Assembly: GCA_028580875.1 (NCBI GenBank)
Contig: JAJSDS010000002.1
Location: 1-45,948, forward strand
Length of the DNA stretch: 45,948 nucleotides
DNA from: Nitrosotalea sp.
GTDB lineage: Archaea > Thermoproteota > Nitrososphaeria > Nitrososphaerales > Nitrosopumilaceae
Direction: 5' to 3'
Shown: positions 32,669 through 39,671 of the stretch, piece by piece
Layout of the letters: each line of letters opens with the position of its first letter
Numbering within the stretch: the first letter of the stretch is position 1
Position numbers and translations under genes: made by a program
The notes under the pieces: model-generated
What the model saw: only the letters and a program-made list of their open reading frames with translations
What the model was told of the DNA's origin: nothing
Databases searched by the model: none

Positions 32669-34054
32669 ATGAAAATTTTGTATCCAATGATACTTTTTCT
32701 TGCAGTCATGCCATGTCTGATAACCTTGCATGCATATGGCATACCACCCATTGCACCACAAGTTGAATATTTCAATTCTGATACTGTTCTAATAGGCAAA
32801 GTACTCACTGCAGAACCTTATTCTCCGACACAAATGAAATATCATATTCAGGTGGAACAATATCTGAAAAATCCACAGACTCAAGATATCATAACAGTGA
32901 TTGCAGACGGTACAAACAAGACGTTAGTAGAACGAGGTCTAGCACCTGATACAGTGTATGATGTTGGACAAAACGCCTTACTGTATCTGAAAAATGAGAA
33001 TGGAAATTATGTCGCATGGTATTTTTCACATTCTACTGATTCCTTATGTGATCCTGCACCTACGAAAGACGACTTGAACTTTTCTCTTTCACAGGATACT
33101 AGATTTTCAGCACTACCTGCATATTCGCCACTACGTGTGGAAACAGGAATACCAAACTTGTTTAGGGTAGATGATACCATTTTGATGCATTATGACACTT
33201 GGAACAGACATTTCACCACAAAAACGTTTGACGTAGAATTTGATGTAAAAAATGAAACTAACGGTGAACTGCTTTCTAATGTAACAAAGCAAGTAGAACT
33301 AAAACCGTGCATCGGGCACCAGACAGTGGACACAAGTTTTATTCCAAAAAAGGCTGGCACGTACGAGATTGATGTCATTTTTGACAACAGTCTTTTGGGA
33401 ACTACAGTAGAGGTAGAACACAATGTTAGCGGTGTGAAATTAGAGGCAGTTCCTCTGTCTCCCATGCAACAATTCAAAGAAGGCATAAAACCAGAATATG
33501 TTACCTGTTGGAAAGGATTGCAGTTGATTTTCAAAGCAGAAGATCAAACACCTATTTGTGTCAAGCCGGATAATGTGAAAAAACTTGTATCACGTGGATG
33601 GGCAATCCTTCATTACCATGACCCTGCTGCCAAACCCAAGATTACACTGTATGATTATTCCTATGATGGAATAGACAAGGACAATGGCACGGTATCGATC
33701 AACGATCAGACTTACTATCAAACCACGCTTAGCTATTCAGCATACAATTTACCAAAGAGAACATCAGTATCATTTCAAAATGTAACTTTTGCTTTTCCTC
33801 AAGGAAGCCTGAGCACTCCTGGTGGTGGCTTTTTGATGCTTGATATGACATTCCCAGATGGTTCTGAGGAAATCTATGGCGGGAAAGCACTAGTTCAAAA
33901 TGGTTCTGCTACAGAAATAAGCGGAATCCAAATACCAACACAATATGGACCACATTTAGCTGTAAATTCGGTCACAGTTCTTAGTAGCCATACAATTCCA
34001 CAAGCTGGAATTACCATATGCCATGACAACATCAAGCTACTTGTGAGTAAGTAA
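32669..34054 (+). CDS. Secreted protein, cassette 1 (thaumarchaeal surface family)
   Basis: 461 residues with a clear signal peptide ('MKILYPMILFLAVMPCLITLHAYG'). The N-terminal domain ('VLIGKVLTAEPYS', 'YHIQVEQYLKNPQTQDIITVIADG') is beta-rich. Residues about 270-315 contain the motif 'IKPEYVTCWKGLQLIFKAED..PICVKPDNVKKLVSRGW', a Cys-pair segment frequent in secreted thaumarchaeal proteins. The C-terminal 130 residues are homologous to the protein at 37960-39126. No membrane anchor or PEFG signal is visible. The promoter region just downstream of the tRNA is also shared with that paralogue. ATG 32669. Confidence 0.8.
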   Translation: MKILYPMILFLAVMPCLITLHAYGIPPIAPQVEYFNSDTVLIGKVLTAEPYSPTQMKYHIQVEQYLKNPQTQDIITVIADGTNKTLVERGLAPDTVYDVGQNALLYLKNENGNYVAWYFSHSTDSLCDPAPTKDDLNFSLSQDTRFSALPAYSPLRVETGIPNLFRVDDTILMHYDTWNRHFTTKTFDVEFDVKNETNGELLSNVTKQVELKPCIGHQTVDTSFIPKKAGTYEIDVIFDNSLLGTTVEVEHNVSGVKLEAVPLSPMQQFKEGIKPEYVTCWKGLQLIFKAEDQTPICVKPDNVKKLVSRGWAILHYHDPAAKPKITLYDYSYDGIDKDNGTVSINDQTYYQTTLSYSAYNLPKRTSVSFQNVTFAFPQGSLSTPGGGFLMLDMTFPDGSEEIYGGKALVQNGSATEISGIQIPTQYGPHLAVNSVTVLSSHTIPQAGITICHDNIKLLVSK

Positions 34055-34077
34055 AATGAAAACTCTACTTTTCAATA

Positions 34078-34139
34078 GAAAATTAGGCACGGTGGAACGC
34101 AAAAATGCACTGTACAGTAGCGTGTCCGGCCCGGTCCAT
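34078..34139 (+). repeat. tRNA-Val-end repeat, copy 1
   Basis: Runs from GAAAATTAGGCAC through GGAACGCAAAAATGC and the palindrome ACTGTACAGT to GTGTCCGGCCCGGTCCATC. The last bases match the tRNA-Val end with one A-to-G difference, and the match continues into CCCTTT. It is highly similar to copy 3. Confidence 0.85.
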
Positions 34140-34215
34140 CCCTTTTTAAAATAGAAAAACATGTGTCACTTTTTTAGACCATGATAATGTCATAATTGCC
34201 TGGCTTCACTTGTAT

Positions 34216-34491
34216 TTATGCTACACATACAGATGTCAGATTCATGACAGATTTGACTACTGTCATATCTTGTATTTCATCATGTATCAACTCTCTCAGT
34301 TCTGATTCAGTCATATTTTCCAATTTGACTATCAAGTCGTATTTCCCATGCGTTTGATGAATCTCTTTGACTGTTTTGAGTGTTCGAAGTTTTTCAATTA
34401 CGAGTGTTTCTTTTTCAGGTTCACAAATAATAAATGAAAATGTCGGACTGGATTTATCATCAAAATACTTTGTTTCTATTTCTTGTTTCAT
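34216..34491 (-). CDS. Lrp/AsnC ligand-binding (RAM) domain protein
   Basis: 91 residues; a lone RAM domain without helix-turn-helix ('TFSFIICEPEKETLVIEKLRTLKTVKEIHQTHGKYDLIVKLENM', 'VKSVMNLTSVCVA'). It has an 18-residue extension before the first strand compared with the pair at 24.6 kb. It is the only minus-strand gene of the cassette array and the only recognisable regulator-type gene there. ATG 34491. Confidence 0.83.
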   Translation of the reverse strand: MKQEIETKYFDDKSSPTFSFIICEPEKETLVIEKLRTLKTVKEIHQTHGKYDLIVKLENMTESELRELIHDEIQDMTVVKSVMNLTSVCVA

Positions 34492-34626
34492 GTTTAATTC
34501 CTCCGCATTATATTACACACTCATTGCTATTAACCGAGCTTCAGTTGGCATTTACAGCTACAAATGAGTCTGACGCATCCTATTTTGGTCATGTTTCCTT
34601 AAGTCATACCATCACGTAAGCAAGAG

Positions 34627-34845
34627 GTGAATAGAATAAACGAAAATCTGAATCATTACAAAATTACAAAACCAATAGGCAAAATTGAATTCTTGTCCTT
34701 TATTGGTCCACACAAAATGACAAAAACATCAGTTTGGAAAAAACAAGTACATACATCATTTAAAAAAGTCGTCGCATTTGATCTTCTTTTCATGATGCTT
34801 GGTGGATTAATTGGAGCGGGAATTATCACTGCAGTTCTACGATAG
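34627..34845 (+). CDS. Small single-pass membrane protein
   Basis: 72 residues; a hydrophilic basic N-terminal half ('KPIGKIEFLSFIGPHKMTKTSVWKKQ') and one C-terminal transmembrane helix with a glycine zipper ('LLFMMLGGLIGAGIITAVL'). The start is GTG 34627; AAGAGGTG upstream gives a possible ribosome-binding site. No family recognised. Confidence 0.55.
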   Translation: MNRINENLNHYKITKPIGKIEFLSFIGPHKMTKTSVWKKQVHTSFKKVVAFDLLFMMLGGLIGAGIITAVLR

Positions 34846-34950
34846 GACTCTTTCCCCTTGTTGAAATTTCAATCAGTGTTGTTATGTTAAAATAATTGTA
34901 TTTACAAAGATTAACGCCAGTATATTAGAGACGAGGGCTATTTACTAAGC

Positions 34951-35166
34951 ATGGAATATACATCTGAAAACAGAAATCATTTCAACATGGGCAAACAACT
35001 GATTGAAAAACTTCTATTTCTGACACGCATTAGTGAGTATATTGATGGTGCGCATGAACAAGGAAATAAACAAGCAGAGATAAGTTTGCAAATACTCAGA
35101 GCTGTAGAGCAGAAGAATACAAATTTGTTACAAGACTTTCTTGTAGCAGAACAAAATACAACCTGA
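34951..35166 (+). CDS. Microprotein family, copy 1 (71 aa)
   Basis: 71 residues, ATG 34951, nearly all helical. It is a clear paralogue of the 71-residue protein at 35651: both have 'ENRNH/QNKNY', 'FL......I..AHEQGNKQAE' and 'AVEQ..TN....FL.AE'. The strictly kept 'QGNKQAE' segment suggests a functional surface. No known family. Paralogous pair within 700 bp supports the reading frames being real. Confidence 0.72.
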   Translation: MEYTSENRNHFNMGKQLIEKLLFLTRISEYIDGAHEQGNKQAEISLQILRAVEQKNTNLLQDFLVAEQNTT

Positions 35167-35299
35167 TCCTCATTTTTTAGTAAGTATTGATAAATGGGAA
35201 AATTTCTTGGTATAAAAAACTAGCACTATTTGAAGTAGATTATTATCAATTGTGGCATTTTACGCAGTATATAATATCGTGTAAAAGATATGCAAAGTA

Positions 35300-35608
35300 A
35301 TGAGTTTACGAATAATAACATCCCTTAAGAGAAAAGGCTCAGAAATTGTTGGAATTGGGATTAATGAATATGGTAAAAATTCATATCTTGATTTAAAAGA
35401 TGTATACGAGACTCAGAGTAGAATCTTTAATGAAATCAAGCAGGGCAAGCGTGACAAATCTGAAAAACCCATTTATGCACTTTGGACTGATGAGGAATTT
35501 GGATATGTTCTGATGCATGTAGATAAAAGAAACGATAAGTATGAACTACAGCCAAAAACGGACAAAGTAATTCCATTGTTGAACAGTCTTCCTAATTACA
35601 AGGAATAG
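35300..35608 (+). CDS. Hypothetical protein between the two paralogous microproteins
   Basis: 102 residues, ATG 35300, mixed alpha/beta ('LRIITSLKRKGSEIVGIGINEYG', 'KPIYALWTDEEFGYVLMHVDKRNDKYELQP'). No cysteine cluster, signal peptide or membrane segment. No family recognised. It is flanked by the two copies of a 71-residue paralogue family. Confidence 0.62.
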   Translation: MSLRIITSLKRKGSEIVGIGINEYGKNSYLDLKDVYETQSRIFNEIKQGKRDKSEKPIYALWTDEEFGYVLMHVDKRNDKYELQPKTDKVIPLLNSLPNYKE

Positions 35609-35650
35609 GACATTGATCTACCTTAAGTGTGATGATCACACAAATATTGC

Positions 35651-35866
35651 ATGACAAATAACTCACAAAACAAAAATTATTGTAAATCGGCAAATCAAGT
35701 AATAAAAAAACTCGATTTCTTATTACATGTTGACAACCAAATTATTGATGCCCACAATCAAGGCAACAAGCAGGCAGAGATGACATTACGCATAGTCAAA
35801 GCCGTTCAACAAAGATACACGAATTTCATGAAAGACTTTCTCATTGCAGAGGCAAGTGTAAGTTAA
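35651..35866 (+). CDS. Microprotein family, copy 2 (71 aa)
   Basis: 71 residues, ATG 35651, paralogue of 34951-35166 (same length, shared 'HNQGNKQAEMTLRIVKAVQQ' region and 'DFL.AE' end). Helical throughout. The stop is followed one base later by the ATG of an acidic 55-residue ORF, so the two are co-translated. Function unknown. Confidence 0.72.
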   Translation: MTNNSQNKNYCKSANQVIKKLDFLLHVDNQIIDAHNQGNKQAEMTLRIVKAVQQRYTNFMKDFLIAEASVS

Positions 35867-35867
35867 A

Positions 35868-36035
35868 ATGATCAAGAAATTTTCGAGGTCCCTTCAAGGT
35901 AAAACCAAAAGTGAAGAGGTAACCAAAGAGAAAGCCCAATCCGAACAAGAAGAAATGAAAGAAGAAACTCACGAGTTAGAGCAAGTTGAGCAAGATGAAC
36001 AAGAAGAAGCTAGAGAAACAGAAGATGAAGAATAA
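35868..36035 (+). CDS. Highly acidic microprotein (55 aa)
   Basis: Missed by the ORF track. It starts at ATG 35868 with a basic 'MIKKFSRSLQGKTKS', then a Glu/Gln-rich tail to TAA at 36033 ('KAQSEQEEMKEETHELEQVEQ'). It begins one base after the preceding stop. Polyampholyte composition suggests a flexible coiled-coil tail; function unknown. Confidence 0.55.
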   Translation: MIKKFSRSLQGKTKSEEVTKEKAQSEQEEMKEETHELEQVEQDEQEEARETEDEE

Positions 36036-36092
36036 CCATCACATCTGAAAATCGTACGTCTTCCTTAAATTTTAGTTCAAGTTCTAAACTTC

Positions 36093-36218
36093 ATGGGTAA
36101 AGGAAAAAAGATAAAATCCAAAAGTCAAAAATCTGCTGACCGCGAGAAATCCATAACTGAGCCAAAGTTTTCAAAGAGACTTCTTGGAAGGCAAAATAAA
36201 AAATCAAAATTGACATGA
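36093..36218 (+). CDS. Lys-rich basic microprotein (41 aa)
   Basis: Missed by the ORF track. ATG 36093 gives MGKGKKIKSKSQKSADREKS, then 'ITEPKFSKRLLGRQNKKSKLT', stop at 36216. It is strongly basic, so it may bind nucleic acid or the acidic protein just upstream. No family recognised; short length keeps confidence moderate. Confidence 0.45.
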   Translation: MGKGKKIKSKSQKSADREKSITEPKFSKRLLGRQNKKSKLT

Positions 36219-36270
36219 TTTGTAAGAAGTTTGATTTTGGTCTTGAATGGAACAAATATTCGATTCTATA

Positions 36271-36330
36271 GAATTCTAGGCATGGATGGAACCAAAAAAT
36301 GAACTGTACAGTAGCGTGTCCGGCCCGATC
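36271..36330 (+). repeat. tRNA-Val-end repeat, copy 2
   Basis: GAATTCTAGGCATGGATGG, then AACCAAAAAATGA, palindrome ACTGTACAGT, then GCGTGTCCGGCCCGATC. It stops at CCGGCCCGATC, two bases short of the other copies, and is followed by unrelated sequence. Confidence 0.82.
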
Positions 36331-36429
36331 ATAATTCTGATCTCTAGATCGCTGGTTTGTTATTTGTAATAACTTTGTCAGCAAAACACTCTATGAAAGT
36401 ATTATAACGATGTTACAGAAAGTAGTGTA

Positions 36430-37128
36430 ATGGGAATGTTCAAAGAATTAGAATATTCTTCAATATCTGTAAAGGATCTACTTGGTCGTACATTAAATGA
36501 CGTAGAAATAAAATATGCTCCAAAAATACTTCATATAGCGGGGCCCATGGAAATTCCATTGCCAAGGCCTAGAGTGTCAATAATTGGTTCTAGAAAGGCG
36601 TCAACAAAAGGACTTGAAGCAGCCCAAACAATAACAAAAACTTTGGCAGAAAATAAAACTGTGATTGTTAGTGGACTGGCAGAGGGTATAGACACTGCTG
36701 CTCATAAGGCTGCTATTGCAACTGGAGGCAAAACCGTTGCGGTGATAGGTACTCCGTTAAACAAAGTATATCCACAAAAAAACTTTGAACTTCAAGAAGA
36801 AATTATGAATAATCATCTAGTCATTTCGCAATTTTCAATCGGTCATCCTACAACTCCAAAAGATTTTGTACTTAGAAATAGAACAATGGCATTAATCTCT
36901 GATGCTACAATAATTGTAGAAGCTGGTGACACTAGTGGTTCATTACATCAAGGGTGGGAAGCACTTCGACTGGGGAGGCCATTATTTATCTGGAAATCCA
37001 TCTTTAGTAATACCAAATTAATCTGGCCTGAAAAAATGTTACAATATGGGGCAATGGAACTTTCAGATCCTTGGGATATGTTTGAAATTCTACCATCACA
37101 TCTTGAAATTCTTGATGTATTCCAGTAA
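36430..37128 (+). CDS. dprA: DprA/Smf-like Rossmann-fold protein
   Basis: 232 residues, ATG 36430. Rossmann fold of the DprA/SLOG superfamily: 'VSIIGSRKAST' (residues 49-59), 'VSGLAEGIDTAAHKAA' (80-95), 'KTVAVIGTPLNKVYP', 'RNRTMALISDATIIVEAGDTSGS' region (149-171). Bacterial DprA loads RecA on incoming single-stranded DNA; SLOG relatives bind nucleotides and appear in conflict systems. It lacks the C-terminal winged helix of many DprA. It ends eight bases before a ComFC-like PRTase, a classic competence pairing. Biological role in an archaeon is not established. Confidence 0.85.
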   Translation: MGMFKELEYSSISVKDLLGRTLNDVEIKYAPKILHIAGPMEIPLPRPRVSIIGSRKASTKGLEAAQTITKTLAENKTVIVSGLAEGIDTAAHKAAIATGGKTVAVIGTPLNKVYPQKNFELQEEIMNNHLVISQFSIGHPTTPKDFVLRNRTMALISDATIIVEAGDTSGSLHQGWEALRLGRPLFIWKSIFSNTKLIWPEKMLQYGAMELSDPWDMFEILPSHLEILDVFQ

Positions 37129-37136
37129 GAAATATC

Positions 37137-37790
37137 ATGCATCTTTCCGAAATTGAATTTGGGTCTCTTTTATCATATTCACCACGAGGTAATTCCGATG
37201 CTCAATGTCGTTCCAGAACTATAACTATGGCACTCAAAAATGATCAGTATGTGACAGTAGGATCAAATCAAATGTTGATGTCTGATTATATTGCAGAAAA
37301 CTTATCGACCGAGATGATTAAACTTCCTTTTGTAAATTTCTTCAACGTAAATCCAATTTTAGTTCCTGTTCCAAATAGCTCATTTAACAGAACTGGAACT
37401 CTTTGGGTTCCTCAACGTTTGGCAAATGCGTTATTTAAGAAAGGTCTTGGCACAAAAGTAGTGGAATGTCTTAAACGTGTTAAACCCTTGCCCAAGTCTG
37501 CTACAAGTTTAGCTGTAAATCGACCAAAAGCTATTGCTCACTATGATTCTCTGACAGTAGAAAAAATACTGTTTGAACCTCCTGAAATTCTTTTGATAGA
37601 TGATGTGGTAACACGGAGGGCCACTCTACTTGGTGCAGCAAATAAACTGTTAGAAGCATTCCCTAATGCCAATATCCGAGCATTTGCGGCAATTCGAACT
37701 ATTAGTTCACCGGAAGGTTTTACCAATATCTATGATCCACGTGTTGGAAAAATTACTCTTAGAGGTGACTGTACGTTTAGATCTCCATGA
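37137..37790 (+). CDS. ComFC-like phosphoribosyltransferase-domain protein
   Basis: 217 residues, ATG 37137. 'NPILVPVPNSS' then 'CLKRVKPLPKSATSLAVNRPKAIAHY' corresponds to the ComFC pattern of 'R......K......R..N', and 'EILLIDDVVTRRATLLGAANKL' (150-171) is the PRPP loop, with Arg-Arg for the usual Thr-Gly. It lacks the zinc finger of bacterial ComF. Its position eight bases after the DprA-like gene argues for joint action in DNA uptake, repair or nucleotide-linked defence. Confidence 0.8.
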   Translation: MHLSEIEFGSLLSYSPRGNSDAQCRSRTITMALKNDQYVTVGSNQMLMSDYIAENLSTEMIKLPFVNFFNVNPILVPVPNSSFNRTGTLWVPQRLANALFKKGLGTKVVECLKRVKPLPKSATSLAVNRPKAIAHYDSLTVEKILFEPPEILLIDDVVTRRATLLGAANKLLEAFPNANIRAFAAIRTISSPEGFTNIYDPRVGKITLRGDCTFRSP

Positions 37791-37834
37791 CGAAAAATTT
37801 TGATATGACTTATAGCAGTGATAATCTTCTAACG

Positions 37835-37896
37835 GAAAATTAGGCACAACGGAACCAAAAAATGCACTGTACAGTAGCATGTCCGGCCCGATCCAT
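37835..37896 (+). repeat. tRNA-Val-end repeat, copy 3
   Basis: GAAAATTAGGCACAACGGAA, then CCAAAAAATGC, palindrome ACTGTACAGT, then AGCATGTCCGGCCCGATCC ending in ATC. The 16 bases TCCGGCCCGATCCATC are identical to the tRNA-Val end. Sequence just after it is similar to that after the tRNA. Confidence 0.87.
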
Positions 37897-37959
37897 CTTT
37901 TTAAACTAGAAGAATCCTACCACAATTTTTTATTATATGTTAGTCCAGTACATGTGAAA

Positions 37960-39126
37960 ATGAAAACTTGGTGTCTTTCAATTGCTGTTGTTCTAACTGT
38001 TTCTGTTTTAATGTGCAATGGAAATGTCTTTGCCGATAATGCAAATCCAAACCAATGGCACAAATTATATCTTTTAGGAAAATTCACCCATGCATATCCT
38101 CCAAAACCAGATCAGATATTCGTGGTTCAATATCGTGTGACAAATGCCACATTACAATCGATTAGTGGAACTTCTACAAGTATTTCGGTTACTGCAAATA
38201 CTGATAACAGAGGATTACTTGAGATCAAGTTTCCAAGAAATATGCCTTATACTAATTTAGATCCTAATGTTCGAGATTTTTTCATACTGATAAACGGCTT
38301 TGGTTCTTGGTCATATTATCATCCTGATAGTCCCATGACTGAGGATGCAAGAAAACAACTGCTGAATACAATAACCCATCCTCCACCTTATCCTGACTCA
38401 TACTCTCGAAGCGATGATTGTTATTATTTATTCAATATTCCATTTTATACATATGCAAAAATAGATATTGAATATGGGCTAAATGGATTGATCCTTTCCC
38501 CATATCACGGTGACAATATTACATCATCCTGCAATGATATCACAATTGCAAAATTACCGCCCTTAAAACAAATTGAAGTTGGCATGTTGCCAAAAGATGT
38601 GACATGCAGTGTCGGACTTGATGTGGTAATACACCCAGATAACAAGACCATATCATGTATGAAACCATACACTATCACAAAATTAACAGAGAGAGGTAAG
38701 TGGATAAGACCTCCATTAGATCTTCACATGAGTCCAAAAATTGTACTGACAAATTCTTCCTATGTTGGAATAGACAAAGACGAAATGTCTATTGTAACAA
38801 TTAACAACCGGACGTATTACCAAACCACTCTAGGATATTCAATTGATGATTTGAAATACGGTACAATCGAAAAGTTTGAAAATGTCACTTTTGCATTTCC
38901 TCAAGGACTGGCACGTACTATTGAAGGCGGTAAGACAACACTTGATATCAAATTTCAAGACCACAGAGAAGAAATCTATGATGGAATTCCTACACGATAT
39001 GGACCATATGCCAATAATGCTATCACACTCCTTAGTAACCATATTTTACCACAAGCTGGTATCACGTATTATGATGATCAAATCAAGCTACTAGTGAGTA
39101 CAGAAAAGAATGGAACGCAAAAATGA
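37960..39126 (+). CDS. Secreted protein, cassette 4 (paralogue of 32669)
   Basis: 388 residues from ATG 37960 ('MKTWCLSIAVVLTVSVLMCNGNVFA', signal peptide). The ORF-track start at 37879 runs through the repeat and is rejected. It has the motif 'GMLPKDVTCSVGLDVVIHPDNKTISCMKPYTITKLTERGKW' as in the other paralogue, and homologous C-terminal 120 residues ('VGIDKD...TINNRTYYQTTLGYS', 'NVTFAFPQG', 'LPQAGITYYDDQIKLLVS'). The N-terminal halves are not similar. The last codons (NGTQK) and stop are inside repeat copy 4. Confidence 0.8.
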   Translation: MKTWCLSIAVVLTVSVLMCNGNVFADNANPNQWHKLYLLGKFTHAYPPKPDQIFVVQYRVTNATLQSISGTSTSISVTANTDNRGLLEIKFPRNMPYTNLDPNVRDFFILINGFGSWSYYHPDSPMTEDARKQLLNTITHPPPYPDSYSRSDDCYYLFNIPFYTYAKIDIEYGLNGLILSPYHGDNITSSCNDITIAKLPPLKQIEVGMLPKDVTCSVGLDVVIHPDNKTISCMKPYTITKLTERGKWIRPPLDLHMSPKIVLTNSSYVGIDKDEMSIVTINNRTYYQTTLGYSIDDLKYGTIEKFENVTFAFPQGLARTIEGGKTTLDIKFQDHREEIYDGIPTRYGPYANNAITLLSNHILPQAGITYYDDQIKLLVSTEKNGTQK

Positions 39127-39156
39127 ACTGTATAGTAGCGTGTCCGGCCCGATCCA
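39111..39156 (+). repeat. tRNA-Val-end repeat, copy 4 (truncated at its left)
   Basis: Starts at TGGAACGCAAAAATGAACTG, then TATAGTAGCGTGTCCGGCCCG ending in ATCCA. The palindrome has one change (ACTGTATAGT). It lacks the GAAAATTAGGCAC part, and its left half is the coding end of the preceding gene. It marks the distal border of the array. Confidence 0.82.
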
Positions 39157-39208
39157 CTACTTCAAAACAATAGTAAACCAGTAATACTTCTACTACCTCA
39201 GATAGGTA

Positions 39209-39628
39209 ATGTCTGAAAGACAAAAAATCAAAAAGATTTTGGTACCATTGGATGGTTCAAAAAATTCCATACGAGGTTTAAAGACTGGAATCCACCTTGC
39301 AAAAGAACATGAAGCATCACTAACTGTCATTCACGTAGTACACACGTCACATAGAAAAGAACTCAAGCAAAAAAAACTAGAAGAAGATATTCCTCCAGAA
39401 TTCATACTCTTTGCAAAAAGTCTTGCGGTCAAAAATGCAGTTCCATTTTACAGCAGAATACTTACAGGAGACCCAGGGTATTCCATAGTGGAATATTCCA
39501 ATACGCACAACATCGATGTTATTGTAATAGGTGCCAGAGGCTTGAGTGCTCTTAAGAAGATCTTTCTTGGAAGTGTTTCAAGTTATGTGATGCACAAGTC
39601 AAAGGTTGCAGTAATGTTGATAAAATAA
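39209..39628 (+). CDS. Universal stress protein (UspA family)
   Basis: 139 residues, ATG 39209: 'KKILVPLDGSKNSIRGLKTGIHLA' and 'VIVIGARGLSALKKIFLGSVSSYVMHKSKVAVMLIK', with full G-x2-G-x9-GS nucleotide loop. Same subgroup as the USP at 11474 ('GSLNSIRGLNEA'). It lies 43 bp before the P-type ATPase on the same strand and just outside the tRNA-Val array; co-expression with the transporter is plausible. Confidence 0.9.
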   Translation: MSERQKIKKILVPLDGSKNSIRGLKTGIHLAKEHEASLTVIHVVHTSHRKELKQKKLEEDIPPEFILFAKSLAVKNAVPFYSRILTGDPGYSIVEYSNTHNIDVIVIGARGLSALKKIFLGSVSSYVMHKSKVAVMLIK

Positions 39629-39671
39629 TTTGAAATGTTTTTGGCTTTGAATCACATATAATCAAGAAACC

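Larger units (their letters stand above)
32590..39156 (+). mobile_element. tRNA-Val-anchored array of four small cassettes
   Basis: The tRNA-Val 3' end (CCGGCCCGATCCA) recurs four times in direct orientation at about 34.13, 36.33, 37.89 and 39.15 kb, each at the end of a conserved repeat. The repeats cut the region into units of about 1.54, 2.19, 1.57 and 1.26 kb: secreted protein; RAM regulator plus microproteins; DprA-like plus ComFC-like; secreted-protein paralogue. After at least three of the borders (tRNA, copies 1 and 3) the next unit begins with similar sequence (CATCCCTTT.AAACTAGAA). This fits repeated site-specific insertion at a tRNA 3' end. No integrase is present, so units would need mobilisation in trans. 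Alternative: ancient duplication of one unit with its flanks. Confidence 0.5.

Noticed and set aside
34078-34139. The repeats as complete extra tRNA genes
   Set aside because: Only the last T-arm and acceptor bases match tRNA-Val; there is no 5' acceptor strand, D-arm or anticodon arm.
37879-37959. N-terminal extension of the cassette-4 protein starting with MSGPIHLF
   Set aside because: The codons are the repeat itself (ATGTCCGGCCCGATCC); the signal peptide begins at ATG 37960, so the earlier start is an artefact.
32528-39156. Integrase or transposase inside the tRNA-Val array
   Set aside because: I looked in all recognised ORFs of the region; none carries a tyrosine or serine recombinase or DDE pattern. 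The absence is part of why the array is interesting.
34078-39156. The repeats as a CRISPR array
   Set aside because: Copies are 1.2-2.2 kb apart with genes between them, which is not spacer-repeat structure.
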